Shown piece by piece: positions 1 to 9,632 of a stretch of 64,000 bases of DNA (positions are counted from its first letter, which is position 1; each line of letters begins with the position of its first letter). The DNA is from Microbacterium suwonense (lineage in GTDB: Bacteria > Actinomycetota > Actinomycetes > Actinomycetales > Microbacteriaceae): the NCBI RefSeq assembly GCF_030296555.1, contig NZ_AP027728.1, positions 496,001-560,000 on the forward strand, read 5' to 3'. A program made the position numbers and the translations under genes. The notes below the pieces were generated by a model. That model saw only the letters and a list, made by a program, of their open reading frames with translations. It did no database searches and was not told where the DNA came from.

Positions 1-914
1 TCGGCTACTTCGCCGGCACGTTCTTCGGCGGCACGACGCCCGCGCTCTCGGCGATGCTGGTGCTCTGGCTCATGGTCGGCTTCGGGATCGTCGGCTTCAT
101 CGACGACTACATGAAGGTGCGCAGCCAGCGCAGCCTGGGACTGTCGGGCTGGCGCAAGATCGTCGGACAGCTTGCGGTGCTGATCCCCTTCGGCGTGGTC
201 GCGCTGAACTTCCCGAACTCGCTCGACCAGTACCCGGCCAGCGGCTTCGTCTCCCTCTTCCGCGACATCTCCTGGCTGAACCTGTTCGCCTTCGGTGCGG
301 TGCTCGGCTGGGCGCTGTACCTGATCTGGATCTCGGTGATCGGCGTCGCCACCTCGAACAGCGTGAACCTCACCGACGGACTCGACGGCCTCGCTGCCGG
401 GGCCGGCGTGTTCGTCGTCGGCTCCTACGGACTGATCGCCTTCTGGCAGTTCAAGCAGTCCTGCGTGGGCGAGGGCTGGAACACCGTGGGTTGCTACGAG
501 GTGCGTGAGCCGCTGAACCTGGCGACGGTCGCCGCGGCCTTCGCCGGCGGGCTGATCGGGTTCCTGTGGTGGAACGCGCCCAAGGCGAAGGTCTTCATGG
601 GCGACGTGGGCTCGATGGCGATCGGCGGCGTGGTCACGGCGATGGCGATCCTCACCCGCACCGAGCTGCTGCTGTTCGTGATCGCCGGCATCTTCGTGAT
701 CTCGTCGGGCTCGGTCATCCTGCAGCGGCTGTACTTCAAGCTCACGCGCGGTAGGCGGCTGTTCCTGATGAGCCCGTTCCATCACCATCTCGAGATGCGC
801 GGCTGGGCCGAGGTGACCATCGTCGTGCGGCTGTGGATCATCGCGGGCCTGCTGGCGGCATCCGCCGTCGGCCTGTTCTACGTGGACTGGTTCGCCCAGG
901 CTTCGAACGGCTGA
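1..914 (+). CDS. mraY: MraY, phospho-N-acetylmuramoyl-pentapeptide transferase (5' truncated by window)
   Basis: This integral membrane enzyme transfers phospho-MurNAc-pentapeptide from UDP to undecaprenyl phosphate, making lipid I. The frame is open from base 3, so the N-terminus lies outside the window. Family motifs are visible: the VGFIDDYMKV Asp pair, NLTDGLDGLA, FMGDVGSMAIGG, and the His-rich loop FHHHLEMRGW near the C-terminus. There are several hydrophobic spans. The stop is 3 bases before murD, so the two are almost certainly cotranscribed. Assignment is secure. Confidence 0.97.
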   Translation, partial: GYFAGTFFGGTTPALSAMLVLWLMVGFGIVGFIDDYMKVRSQRSLGLSGWRKIVGQLAVLIPFGVVALNFPNSLDQYPASGFVSLFRDISWLNLFAFGAVLGWALYLIWISVIGVATSNSVNLTDGLDGLAAGAGVFVVGSYGLIAFWQFKQSCVGEGWNTVGCYEVREPLNLATVAAAFAGGLIGFLWWNAPKAKVFMGDVGSMAIGGVVTAMAILTRTELLLFVIAGIFVISSGSVILQRLYFKLTRGRRLFLMSPFHHHLEMRGWAEVTIVVRLWIIAGLLAASAVGLFYVDWFAQASNG

Positions 915-917
915 CCC

Positions 918-2453
918 GTGGGTGCGGATCGTCTTGACACGCTGACCAGCTGGCGCGCCGACTGGAGCGGACTGCGCGTCGCCGTGCTGGGGTTGAGCGT
1001 GACCGGCTTCTCGGCCGCCGACACGCTCGCAGAACTCGGCGCCGACGTCCTGGTGCTCTCGGAGGGTGCTGCGGAGGAGTACGCGCGTCTGGTGCCGGTG
1101 ATCGGCGCACGACTGGAACTCGGCCCGCTCGGCGAGGTCCCCGAGGTGCTGCGCGACTTCGACCCCGAGGTGATCGTCGCCTCACCTGGCTTCGCGCCCG
1201 CGCATCCGGTCGTCCGGTGGGCGCAGCGCAGCGGCATCGCGCTCTGGGGCGATGTCGAGCTGGCCTGGCGGGTGCGCGACAAGGTGCTCCGCGACAACGG
1301 GACGCCCGCCGAATGGGTGCTCATCACCGGCACCAACGGCAAGACCACCACCACTCAGCTCACCGCCACGCTGCTGAACGCCGGCGGGCTGCGGGCGGCG
1401 CCCTGCGGCAACATCGGCGTGCCGGTGCTGGATGCGGTCCGCGATCCGGGCGGTTTCGACGTGCTGGTGGTCGAACTCTCCAGCCATCAGCTCTGGTACA
1501 TCGGGAAGTCGGCACCGGCCGGGCAGCTCGTGCCGCACGCGTCGACCTGCCTGAACCTGGCCGACGACCATCTCGTCTGGCACGGCAGCGCCGACGCGTA
1601 CCGTGCGGCCAAGGCAGTCGTGTACCGGAACACGACCGCGGCCTGCGTCTACAACAAGGCCGACCTCGCCACCCTGCGGATGGTGGAGGAGGCGGATGTC
1701 ATCGAGGGGGCCCGCGCCATCGGCTTCGACCTCGGCACGCCCGGCCCCAGCGATCTGGGGGTCGTCGACGGCATCCTGGTGGATCGGGCCTTCCACGACG
1801 ATCGGCGGCACAGCGCGCTGGAGGTGACCACCGTCGACGAGCTGCGCGCGGTCGGCCTGGCCGCACCGCACGTCGTGCAGAACATCCTCGCCGCCTCCGC
1901 GCTCGCCCGCTCGCTGGGCGTCGCCCCCGCCGCGATCCACGATGCGCTGCAGACCTTCACGATGGATGCGCACCGCATCCAGCTCGTCGCCGAGCATCGC
2001 GGGATCCGGTGGGTGGACGATTCCAAGGCGACCAACCCGCACGCCGCCGCCTCGTCGCTGCGAGCGCACCCCGGCGCGATCTGGATCGTCGGCGGCGACC
2101 TCAAGGGCGTCGACCTCGATGACCTGGTCGCCGATGCCGGGGCCACGGCAGGCGGCGCGATCGTGATCGGCGTGGATCGTGAGCCCGTTCTGTCGGCATT
2201 CCGGCGACACGCGCCGCACGTGCCGGTGCGGGAGGTCGGCACTGGCGACACTGGAGAGGTCATGGACCGCGTGGTGGAAGTCGCGACGGGGATGATCCAC
2301 GGCGAGGGCACGGTTCTGCTGGCCCCCGCAGCGGCATCCTTCGACCAGTTCACCAGCTACGCGGACCGGGGAGAGCGCTTCGCCCGGGCGGTGCGCGAAT
2401 GGATCGAGCGGGGGAGCGCAGATGACGCAGACGGCTCACCCGCCGCGCACTGA
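918..2453 (+). CDS. murD: MurD, UDP-N-acetylmuramoyl-L-alanine:D-glutamate ligase
   Basis: This cytoplasmic Mur ligase adds D-glutamate to UDP-MurNAc-L-Ala. The 511-residue product starts with GTG 3 bases after mraY. It has an N-terminal Rossmann-like domain (GLSVTGFSAA, about residues 25-34), the ATP-binding P-loop GTNGKTTTT near residue 137, the central ligase domain with LNLADDHLVWH, and a C-terminal domain beginning about DAHRIQ and DDSKATNPHAA. Its 3' end overlaps the inferred start of ftsW by 32 bases, supporting one operon. Confidence 0.96.
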   Translation: MGADRLDTLTSWRADWSGLRVAVLGLSVTGFSAADTLAELGADVLVLSEGAAEEYARLVPVIGARLELGPLGEVPEVLRDFDPEVIVASPGFAPAHPVVRWAQRSGIALWGDVELAWRVRDKVLRDNGTPAEWVLITGTNGKTTTTQLTATLLNAGGLRAAPCGNIGVPVLDAVRDPGGFDVLVVELSSHQLWYIGKSAPAGQLVPHASTCLNLADDHLVWHGSADAYRAAKAVVYRNTTAACVYNKADLATLRMVEEADVIEGARAIGFDLGTPGPSDLGVVDGILVDRAFHDDRRHSALEVTTVDELRAVGLAAPHVVQNILAASALARSLGVAPAAIHDALQTFTMDAHRIQLVAEHRGIRWVDDSKATNPHAAASSLRAHPGAIWIVGGDLKGVDLDDLVADAGATAGGAIVIGVDREPVLSAFRRHAPHVPVREVGTGDTGEVMDRVVEVATGMIHGEGTVLLAPAAASFDQFTSYADRGERFARAVREWIERGSADDADGSPAAH

Positions 2454-3719
2454 GGGCCGCCCCCAGAGCAGGGGCTGGCAGCCCGCGTCTCGCTGGGCAG
2501 GCTGTTCGTGCCGCCGTCCACGGAGTTCGTCATGATCGCCTCCACGGCGGTGCTGCTGACGATCTTCGGTGTCGTGATGGTGCTCTCCGCCACCAGCGCC
2601 AACCCCACAGGCCCTCTGGAAGCCGCGCTGCGGCAGGGGATGTTCGCCGCCATCGGTATCCCGCTGATGTTCCTGATCAGCCGACTGCCGGTGACGTTCT
2701 TCGGCAAGATCGCCTGGCCAGCGCTGATCCTGGCGGTGATGTTCCAGTTGCTCGTGTTCGTGCGGGGCGTGGGAATCTCGTCCTACGGCAACAGGAACTG
2801 GATCAAGCTCGCCGGCGTGCAGCTGCAGCCCTCCGAGTTCCTCAAGCTCGCACTGGCCATCTGGATCGCCTTCGTGCTGCTGCGCAAGCAGTCCAAGCTC
2901 GGCACCTGGCACCAGGTGTTCATCCCCGTCGTGCCGGTATCGGTGTTCGCCATCGGCACCGTCCTCGCCGGCGACGACCTGGGCACCGTGATGGTGCTCG
3001 TGCTCGTCGTGCTCGGCTGCCTGTTCTTCTCCGGGGCGAAGCTGCGTCTGTTCATCCTTCCGCTGCTGGGCGGACTGGTGGCGGTGGTGGCGTTCGCGCT
3101 GACCAGCGAGAACCGTATGAAGCGCATCCTCGCCGCCTTCAACCCGGCGGCCTGCGATGCCGAGAAGGAGTGCTACCAGGCCGTGCACGGCATGTGGGGC
3201 ATGGCCAACGGCGGCTTCTTCGGTGTGGGACTGGGGAACTCGCAGGAGAAGTACTGGCTGCCGGCGGCCTCGAACGACTACATCTTCGCCATCGTCGGCG
3301 AGGAGCTGGGACTGCTCGGCTGCCTGCTGGTGCTTGCGCTGTTCGCCGTCTTCGCCGTCGGCGCCTTCCACATCATCCGCAAGACCGACGACCCGTTCAT
3401 CCGCATCGCGGCGGGTGGGATCACGGTCTGGGTCATCGGCCAGGCGCTGATCAACATCGGCGTCGTGGTGCGCATCTTCCCGGTGATGGGCGTCCCGCTG
3501 CCGTTCATGTCGCAGGGTGGCACCTCGCTGCTCTCGGTGATGATGGCATGCGGGGTGCTGCTCGCCTTCGCACGCACGATCCCCGCGTCGGCGAAGCCGG
3601 TCAAGGGGGCGGCCTCGAAGACCGCCGCGGGCGCTTCCCGCAAGCCTGCCAGGAGCACAGCATCGAAGGGTAAGGTCACGAGGGGCGATGCACGGAGCGA
3701 GCGGAGCAAGTCGAAGTGA
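2422..3719 (+). CDS. ftsW: FtsW, SEDS-family septal peptidoglycan glycosyltransferase (frameshift near 2482)
   Basis: This polytopic SEDS protein polymerises septal glycan with its partner class B penicillin-binding protein. The long frame, open from GTG 2508, has about ten membrane spans and the family motifs GRGSG-like GNRNWIKLAG, QPSEFLKLA, and PLPFMSQGGTSLL near the C-terminus. The likely start is ATG 2422, in another frame: MTQTAHPPRT... joins the main frame if one C is restored in the CCC at 2481-2484, giving 432 residues. The tail after the last span is Lys/Ser/Ala-rich. Its stop overlaps the murG GTG start. Without a correction the usable start would be GTG 2508. Confidence 0.9.
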
Positions 3720-4789
3720 CCACCTACCTTCTGGCCGGCGGGGGCACCGCCGGCCATGTCAATCCGCTGCTCGCCGTCGGAGACGTGCTGCGCGAGCGTG
3801 ACGGCGACGCCGTTCTCGTGCTCGGCACGAAGGAGGGATTGGAGTCCCGGCTCGTCCCGGCTCGCGGCTATGAGCTGCTGATCGTCGACAAGGTGCCCTT
3901 CCCGCGCAGACCGAACCGCGCGGCCCTCGGGTTCCCGCTCCGATTCCGTCGTGCGATCGCGCAGGTGCGCGCACACATCCGCGCTCACGGTGTGGATGTC
4001 GTCGTCGGGTTCGGCGGGTACGCATCCGCCCCCGCCTACGTCGCCGCACGGCGCGAGCGGATCCCCTTCGTGGTGCACGAGGCGAACGCGAAGCCGGGTC
4101 TGGCCAACGTGCTGGGTGCGCGGAGTGCGGCAGGAGTGGGCGTGGCGTTCGCGGGGACCCCGCTGCGCGGTGGCGAGGTGGTCGGAATGCCGCTGCGCCG
4201 GGAGATCGTGGAGCTCGACCGCGCGGCCTTCCGAGCGGAGGCTGCGGCCGAGTTCGACCTGGACGCCGACCGGCCCGTGCTGCTGGTCTTCGGCGGATCG
4301 CTCGGTGCCCAGCGGCTCAACGAGGCTCTCGCCGGCTCGTGGCAGGACATCCTCGCCGCCGGCTGGCAGCTTCTGCACGTGACCGGGGAGCGCAGCGACC
4401 TGGCGGATCCGCAGGTGACCGGCTACACCCTGCGCCGGTACGTTGACCGGATGGATCTCGCGTTCGCCCTCGCCGATCTCGTCCTCTCGCGCTCGGGATC
4501 CGCCACCGTCAGCGAGATCAGCGCCCTCGGACTGCCCGCGCTGTATGTGCCGTACTCCGTCGGCAACGGGGAGCAGCGGCTGAACGCCGCATCCGCTGTC
4601 GCCGCCGGCGCCGCCCGGCTGCTGGACGATGCGGGCTTCGACGCCGACGCCGTCCGCACGCAGGTAGTGCCGCTGCTCGGCGACCGGGAGCGCATCGCCG
4701 CGATGGCCGAGGCCGCGCAGCGGGTCGGCAGCCGCACGGGCACGGAGGACCTGGTGGCGCTCATCGATCGAGCCCTCGCGGAAAAGTAG
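3716..4789 (+). CDS. murG: MurG, UDP-GlcNAc:lipid I N-acetylglucosaminyltransferase
   Basis: This peripheral inner-leaflet GT-B enzyme adds GlcNAc to lipid I to make lipid II. The 357-residue product has the N-terminal GGGTAGHVNPLLA loop, a first lipid-side domain, the second glycine-rich loop FGGSLGAQRLNEA, and the donor-binding segment with RSGSATVSEISALGLP. GTG 3716 overlaps the ftsW TGA as GTGA, indicating translational coupling. Length and motifs are normal for the family. Confidence 0.97.
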   Translation: MTTYLLAGGGTAGHVNPLLAVGDVLRERDGDAVLVLGTKEGLESRLVPARGYELLIVDKVPFPRRPNRAALGFPLRFRRAIAQVRAHIRAHGVDVVVGFGGYASAPAYVAARRERIPFVVHEANAKPGLANVLGARSAAGVGVAFAGTPLRGGEVVGMPLRREIVELDRAAFRAEAAAEFDLDADRPVLLVFGGSLGAQRLNEALAGSWQDILAAGWQLLHVTGERSDLADPQVTGYTLRRYVDRMDLAFALADLVLSRSGSATVSEISALGLPALYVPYSVGNGEQRLNAASAVAAGAARLLDDAGFDADAVRTQVVPLLGDRERIAAMAEAAQRVGSRTGTEDLVALIDRALAEK

Positions 4790-4792
4790 ACT
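4787..4792 (+). promoter_or_regulatory. Possible internal -10 element (TAGACT) for murC
   Basis: TAGACT includes the murG stop codon and ends 9 bases before the murC ATG. It resembles the TANNNT elements seen before many other genes here, so murC may have an additional, nearly leaderless, promoter inside the operon. No -35 is recognisable. Confidence 0.35.
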
Positions 4793-4801
4793 GGTGCGGA
4801 C

Positions 4802-6202
4802 ATGATCAGACCCGACCTCACCCTGCCCATCCCCGAGACCATCACCTCCGCGCACTTCATCGGCATCGGTGGCTCCGGGATGAGCGGCCTCGCCCGGATG
4901 TTCCTGGATGCCGGCATCCGCGTCTCCGGCTCCGACCGCGCCGACAGCGACAATCTGCGCGCCCTGGCGGCTGCCGGGGCGACCGTGCACGTCGGGCACG
5001 ACGCCGCCCACTTGGGGGATGCCGACACGGTGGTCCACACCGGGGCGATCTGGCCGGAGAACCCCGAGTTCGTCACCGCCAAGCAGCGCGGACTGCACGT
5101 GATCCATCGCTCGCAGGCCCTGTTCTGGCTGATCGGCGGACGCCGCCTGGTGTCGGTCGCGGGAGCGCACGGCAAGACCACCTCCACCGGGATGCTGGTG
5201 ACGGCGCTGCAGGCGCTGGACGCCGACCCGAGCTTCGTCAACGGCGGCGTGATCGAGCAGCTCGGCCTGTCGAGCGCCTCCGGCGCCGACGAGCTGTTCG
5301 TCATCGAAGCCGACGAGTCCGACGGCACGTTCCTGCTGTACGACACCTCCGTCGCGCTGATCACGAACGTCGACCCCGATCACCTGGACTTCTTCAGCTC
5401 CGAGGACGCCTTCTACGACGCCTTCGTGCGCTTCGGCGACGAGGCGCGGGAAGCCGTCGTGATCTCCAGTGACGACCCGGGAGCCCAGCGGGTGCGGGCG
5501 GGGCTCGGCCACCGTCGCGTGGTGACCTTCGGGCAGGCGGAGGATGCCGATCTGCGCATCGCCGACATCGACACCTCCGGCGCGGCCGCCGCCACCCTGA
5601 TCAGCGGCGACGAGTCCGTGCGTATGCGGCTCGCGGTGCCCGGCGCGCACAACGCGATCAACGCGGCGGGCGTGGTGGCCGTGCTGATGACGCTGGGACA
5701 CGGGCTCGCCGAGGCCTCAGCCGCGCTGGAGGGGTTCGCGGGGACCGTGCGCCGCCTGGAGCTGCACGGTGACGCTCGTGGGGTGCGCGTGTACGACGAC
5801 TACTCCCATCATCCGACCGAGGTGCGGGCCGCACTGGAGGCGATGCGCGGCATCGCGGGGGGCGGACGCGTCATCGCGATCCAGCAGCCGCACACCTATT
5901 CGCGCACGCAGCACCTGCACCGCGAGTTCGCCGAGGTGCTCGAGGAGCTCGCCGACCACACCGTGATGCTCGACGTCTACGGTGCCCGCGAGGATCCGGT
6001 GCCCGGAGTGACGGGGCGGCTGGTCAGCGACGACTTCTCGGATCAGGCCAGGGTGCATTACGTGCCGGACTGGCAGGAGGCCGCCGACTACACCGCGCAG
6101 GTCGCGCGCGCAGGTGATGTCGTGGTCACGCTCGGCTGCGGGAACGTGTACCAGATCATCCCGCAGGTGCTCGATTCCCTCCGGCGCACTCCAGGAGCCT
6201 GA
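4802..6202 (+). CDS. murC: MurC, UDP-N-acetylmuramate:L-alanine ligase
   Basis: This cytoplasmic Mur ligase attaches L-Ala to UDP-MurNAc as the first peptide step. The 466-residue protein begins with the dinucleotide-like fold [11 protein letters not shown] (about residues 21-31), has the P-loop [10 protein letters not shown] near residue 121, the conserved [10 protein letters not shown] and [10 protein letters not shown] segments, and the C-terminal-domain motif [12 protein letters not shown]. It lies 12 bases downstream of murG and 3 bases upstream of ftsQ, within the wall-division cluster. Confidence 0.97.
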   Translation: MIRPDLTLPIPETITSAHFIGIGGSGMSGLARMFLDAGIRVSGSDRADSDNLRALAAAGATVHVGHDAAHLGDADTVVHTGAIWPENPEFVTAKQRGLHVIHRSQALFWLIGGRRLVSVAGAHGKTTSTGMLVTALQALDADPSFVNGGVIEQLGLSSASGADELFVIEADESDGTFLLYDTSVALITNVDPDHLDFFSSEDAFYDAFVRFGDEAREAVVISSDDPGAQRVRAGLGHRRVVTFGQAEDADLRIADIDTSGAAAATLISGDESVRMRLAVPGAHNAINAAGVVAVLMTLGHGLAEASAALEGFAGTVRRLELHGDARGVRVYDDYSHHPTEVRAALEAMRGIAGGGRVIAIQQPHTYSRTQHLHREFAEVLEELADHTVMLDVYGAREDPVPGVTGRLVSDDFSDQARVHYVPDWQEAADYTAQVARAGDVVVTLGCGNVYQIIPQVLDSLRRTPGA

Positions 6203-6205
6203 GAC

Positions 6206-7203
6206 ATGCGTCGCCCGGCACCGCTCCCGGCCTCGGCGGAGGATCCCGACGAGGTCGACGCCCCCGCACGGCGGCCCGGACGGCTCCGCCGCCGTGCGGC
6301 GACAGACGTGCGCACCGATGTGGACGAGCCCTCTGTCGTCGAGTCCGCAGCGAACGTCACCGAGGAGATCGAGACGGATGCCGGCGTCGCCGCCATGCAG
6401 GATGCGGATGCCGTGCAGGCCGGGTTCGAGCCTGCGGACCCGGACGGCATCGTGCGCAGTGGCGACGTCTGGCGCGCAGCGCGCGCCAGGAGGAAGGCGC
6501 TGCGGGCGGAGATCCGCCGCTTCACCCAGCGCTCCCGCCGACGGCGGATCATCTGGTGGTCGTCGATCGGCGCGATCGTCGCACTCGTGCTCGGCAGCGT
6601 GATCGCCGCGTACAGCCCGCTCTTCGCGGTCGAGAAGGTCACCGTGGTCGGGGCCGAGAGGGTGGATGCCGCAGCGGTGCAGCAGGCGCTGTCCGGACAG
6701 CTCGGCTCGCCGCTGGCCTTGATCGACGCCGGTGCGGTGAAATCCGCGCTGACCGAGTTCCCGATGATCGAGACCTATGCGATCGAGGCGCGACCGCCGC
6801 ATGAGCTGCTGGTGCGCATCGTCGAGCGCACACCGGTCGGGGTGATCCGCTCCGCCGCCGGATACACCCTCGTGGACGCGGCGGGTGTCGTGCTGGCCAC
6901 CACACCGCAGAAGCCGGAGGGGCAGCCTGCGCTGTCGATCTCGGGCGGCACGGACTCCGCGGCGTTCCACAGCGTGGGTCTGGTGATCCGCTCCTCCCCG
7001 CCGACCTGCGCGCGCAGGTCGTGCAGGTGAAGGCCTCATCGGCCGACGACGTCACCCTCGTCCTCCAGGACGGCAAGAACGTCGTCTGGGGGAGCGAGGA
7101 GGACTCCGTGACGAAGGCGATCGTCCTGGTCGCGCTGATCAAGAATGCGCCGGAGTCGCACACCTTCGATGTGTCGGCGCCGACGGCTCCCGTGGTCCGC
7201 TGA
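6206..7203 (+). CDS. ftsQ: FtsQ, divisome membrane protein (frameshift near 6997)
   Basis: This bitopic divisome scaffold protein precedes ftsZ. The N-terminal cytoplasmic region (about 110 residues) is Arg/Ala/Asp-rich. One membrane span follows at about 115-138, then a POTRA domain starting at YSPLFAVEKVTVVGAERV, then an FtsQ domain. The reading frame breaks at CCCC 6996-6999. Adding one C joins it to the frame VQVKASSADDVTLVL that ends at 7203, giving 332 residues. Read as given, the protein stops at 7030 and lacks its last domain. I treat the break as a sequence error. Confidence 0.9.
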
Positions 7204-7348
7204 CGCGACTCGAGCAGCGGTGAGCCGTCCGGTGGAGGGCTGAGCGGATGCCGCAGGATGGCGATCGAGACGACACGCCGTGTCGGTGCGCGCGCAGGCC
7301 CGGCTTGCGCATACCGTCAATGACGAGAACGCAATACCGGGAAATAGT

Positions 7349-7371
7349 TTAACCCTCTCGTAGAGGTTTAA
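7349..7371 (+). promoter_or_regulatory. Inverted repeat in the ftsZ leader
   Basis: Ten-base arms TTAACCCTCT and AGAGGTTTAA are separated by CGT, with one mismatch. They lie about 40 bases upstream of the ftsZ start in the 207-base ftsQ-ftsZ gap, the AT-richest part of that gap. It could be an operator or an RNA hairpin. There is no T tract after it, so a terminator is unlikely. The rest of the gap shows no convincing -35/-10 pair to me. Confidence 0.4.
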
Positions 7372-7410
7372 GGTTTATCCCTCGTCAGGCTCGAATAACG
7401 GAGGCCGGCC

Positions 7411-8550
7411 ATGAGCCAGAACCAGAACTACCTCGCCGTGATCAAGGTCGTCGGCGTCGGCGGTGGCGGCGTCAACGCCGTGAACCGCATGATCGATCTC
7501 GGGCTCCGCGGAGTCGAGTTCATCGCCGTGAACACCGACGCGCAGGCGCTGCTGATGAGCGACGCCGACGTCAAGCTCGATGTGGGACGCGAGCTCACCC
7601 GCGGCCTGGGTGCCGGAGCCGACCCGGAGGTCGGCCGGCGCGCGGCCGAGGATCATGCCGAGGAGATCGAGCAGGCACTCACCGGCGCCGACATGGTCTT
7701 CGTCACTGCGGGCGAGGGCGGCGGCACCGGCACCGGCGGCGCTCCGGTCGTCGCCCGCATCGCCAAGTCGATCGGCGCTCTGACCATCGGCGTGGTCACC
7801 AAGCCGTTCTCCTTCGAAGGCCGTCGACGGCAGAGTCAGGCCGAGGCGGGTGTCTCCAAGCTGAAGGAGGAGGTCGACACCCTCATCGTGGTGCCGAACG
7901 ACCGCCTGCTGGAGATCAGCGACCGCGGCATCTCGATGATCGAGGCCTTCGCCACCGCCGATCAGGTGCTCCTGGCCGGTGTGCAAGGCATCACCGACCT
8001 GATCACGACCCCCGGTCTGATCAACCTCGACTTCGCCGACGTCAAGTCGGTCATGCAGGGCGCCGGCTCCGCGCTCATGGGCATCGGCTCGGCGCGGGGA
8101 GCCGACCGGGCGATCAAGGCCGCCGAACTGGCCGTCGAGTCGCCGCTGCTGGAGGCGTCGATCGAGGGCGCGCACGGTGTGCTGCTGTCGATCCAGGGCG
8201 GATCGAACCTGGGCATCTTCGAGATCCACGACGCGGCCGACCTGGTCAAGGAGGCTGCGCACCCCGAGGCGAACATCATCTTCGGAACCGTCATCGACGA
8301 CACCCTCGGCGACGAGGTGCGCGTGACCGTGATCGCCGCCGGCTTCGACGGTGGGGAGCCCTCGCCGCGGCTGGAGCCCCTGGACGTGAAGCGTCCCGAG
8401 GCGAGCCCGCTGCCCGAGGTCCGCCTCGACCCGAGCAACGACGACGAGAGCGATGAGCCGAAGGCGCCGGCGGCGCCGGCTGTGGCGCCCAGCATCGATC
8501 CGGCGTTCACCGACGACAGCGACCTCGACATCCCCGAGTTCCTGCGGTGA
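7411..8550 (+). CDS. ftsZ: FtsZ, tubulin-like division GTPase
   Basis: This cytoplasmic GTPase polymerises into the Z ring. The 379-residue product has [13 protein letters not shown] at residues 15-27, the tubulin signature [10 protein letters not shown] near 105-114, the T7 loop with [11 protein letters not shown], a C-terminal variable linker rich in Glu/Pro/Asp/Ala, and the conserved C-terminal peptide DLDIPEFLR that binds partners such as SepF. ATG 7411 is preceded by an AACGGAGG-like ribosome site at a good distance. It has its own leader region, so it probably has its own promoter in addition to cluster read-through. Confidence 0.99.
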   Translation: MSQNQNYLAVIKVVGVGGGGVNAVNRMIDLGLRGVEFIAVNTDAQALLMSDADVKLDVGRELTRGLGAGADPEVGRRAAEDHAEEIEQALTGADMVFVTAGEGGGTGTGGAPVVARIAKSIGALTIGVVTKPFSFEGRRRQSQAEAGVSKLKEEVDTLIVVPNDRLLEISDRGISMIEAFATADQVLLAGVQGITDLITTPGLINLDFADVKSVMQGAGSALMGIGSARGADRAIKAAELAVESPLLEASIEGAHGVLLSIQGGSNLGIFEIHDAADLVKEAAHPEANIIFGTVIDDTLGDEVRVTVIAAGFDGGEPSPRLEPLDVKRPEASPLPEVRLDPSNDDESDEPKAPAAPAVAPSIDPAFTDDSDLDIPEFLR

Positions 8551-8565
8551 GTCCGGCAGTGCGGT

Positions 8566-8595
8566 TCCCGGCGGCGAATGCGAGTCTCGCCGGGA
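8566..8595 (+). other. Short hairpin between ftsZ and sepF
   Basis: Perfect 8-base arms TCCCGGCG (8566-8573) and CGCCGGGA (8588-8595) flank a 14-base loop just after the ftsZ stop. No T tract follows. It may attenuate or process the transcript between ftsZ and sepF. It could also be chance in GC-rich DNA. Confidence 0.3.
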
Positions 8596-8718
8596 GCGCA
8601 CGAGCGCATATGTCGCCGCGACACGCCTGCAGATCGGTCCGGCAATCACCGGACCGCGCCCCGACCGGGGTTAACCTTTCAACCAGACCAGCCCGCACCG
8701 TTCGAACCGGAGGACACG

Positions 8719-9186
8719 ATGGGTAACCCGCTGAAGAAGACCATGGTGTATCTCGGCCTCGCCGACGAGGAAGAGGTCTACGAGGACGAGGCCCCTCAGG
8801 CCCCCGTCCGCGCATCGCGTGAGCGCGAGCGGGAGCGGGAGGAGCAGGCGCCCGCCCCCGTGACGCCGCTCCGCCGGCCCACTGCCGTGCGCCAGCCGGC
8901 GGCGGGTGCGGTCAACGAGATCCTCACCGTGCACCCGAAGCAGTACCGCGACGCTCAGGTGATCGCTGAGAACTTCCGCGACGGAGTCCCCGTGATCATC
9001 AATCTGTCTCAGATGAGCGATGCCGATGCGCGTCGTCTGATCGACTTCGCCAGCGGGCTGTCGCTGGGACTGTACGGGCGGATCGAGCGGGTCACCAGCA
9101 AGGTGTTCCTGCTCTCGCCCGAGAACATCGCGGTATCCGGCCAGGGCGGCATCGCCCAGGCGGCGCCGGCTTCGTTCGACTCCTGA
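8719..9186 (+). CDS. sepF: SepF, membrane anchor for FtsZ
   Basis: SepF tethers FtsZ to the membrane and substitutes for FtsA/ZipA in actinobacteria. The 155-residue product starts [19 protein letters not shown], typical of the N-terminal membrane-targeting helix, followed by an acidic/Arg-Glu linker and the globular SepF domain (about 62-145, with [20 protein letters not shown] and the glycine motif [13 protein letters not shown]). ATG 8719 follows GGAGGACACG. A possible -10 TAACCT lies at 8672-8677. The yggS/pgeF genes often found between ftsZ and sepF are absent. Confidence 0.96.
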   Translation: MGNPLKKTMVYLGLADEEEVYEDEAPQAPVRASREREREREEQAPAPVTPLRRPTAVRQPAAGAVNEILTVHPKQYRDAQVIAENFRDGVPVIINLSQMSDADARRLIDFASGLSLGLYGRIERVTSKVFLLSPENIAVSGQGGIAQAAPASFDS

Positions 9187-9188
9187 CC

Positions 9189-9485
9189 TTGGGAGCGATT
9201 CTCAGCATTATCGGCGGCATCGCCGAGCTGGTGCTGACGCTGTATATGCTGGTGCTCATCGCCCGGCTGGTGCTGGATTACATACCGCTCTTCAACCGGA
9301 ACTGGCGTCCCAAGGGCGTGGGCCTGGTCCTCGCCGAGGCCGTCTACACGCTGACGGATCCGCCGATCCGCTTCTTCCGCCGACTGGTCCCGCCGCTGCG
9401 GATGGGTACGATCTCGCTGGACTTCGGCTTTGCGCTGACGATGATCGTCGTGCTCATTCTGATGACCATCGCGCGTGCTCTCTGA
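9189..9485 (+). CDS. YggT family membrane protein
   Basis: This 98-residue protein has two hydrophobic segments (about residues 5-28 and 72-96) flanking a short loop with FNRNWRPKG and TDPPIRFFRRLVPPLR, the hallmark of the YggT family. The molecular role is not settled; genes of this family sit next to sepF in Gram-positive division clusters. The start appears to be TTG 9189, 2 bases after sepF, which fits a coupled operon. No in-frame ATG or GTG lies at the right place. Confidence 0.88.
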   Translation: MGAILSIIGGIAELVLTLYMLVLIARLVLDYIPLFNRNWRPKGVGLVLAEAVYTLTDPPIRFFRRLVPPLRMGTISLDFGFALTMIVVLILMTIARAL

Positions 9486-9531
9486 CAGGGCTCTCGTGCG
9501 GAGCTCGTCTCGCGCCGCACAGACAGGGGGC

Positions 9532-9537
9532 TATGCT
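9532..9537 (+). promoter_or_regulatory. Candidate -10 (TATGCT) for divIVA
   Basis: TATGCT lies about 95 bases upstream of the divIVA ATG in the 147-base gap after yggT. It would give a leader of roughly 90 bases carrying the strong site GAAAGAGGAG just before the start. No clear -35 is seen. Confidence 0.35.
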
Positions 9538-9632
9538 TGGCTCCCAGATGCGCGCCCCGGGTACGCGTCTGAAGAACACCGCGCCATCTTCAACGACTGG
9601 CCGAAAAGAACTCATCGAAAGAGGAGCCACCC

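Noticed and set aside
932..937. TTGACA near the murD start as a -35 element
   Set aside because: It lies inside coding sequence with no -10 at the right distance. The same applies to TTGACA at the lspA start (10237).
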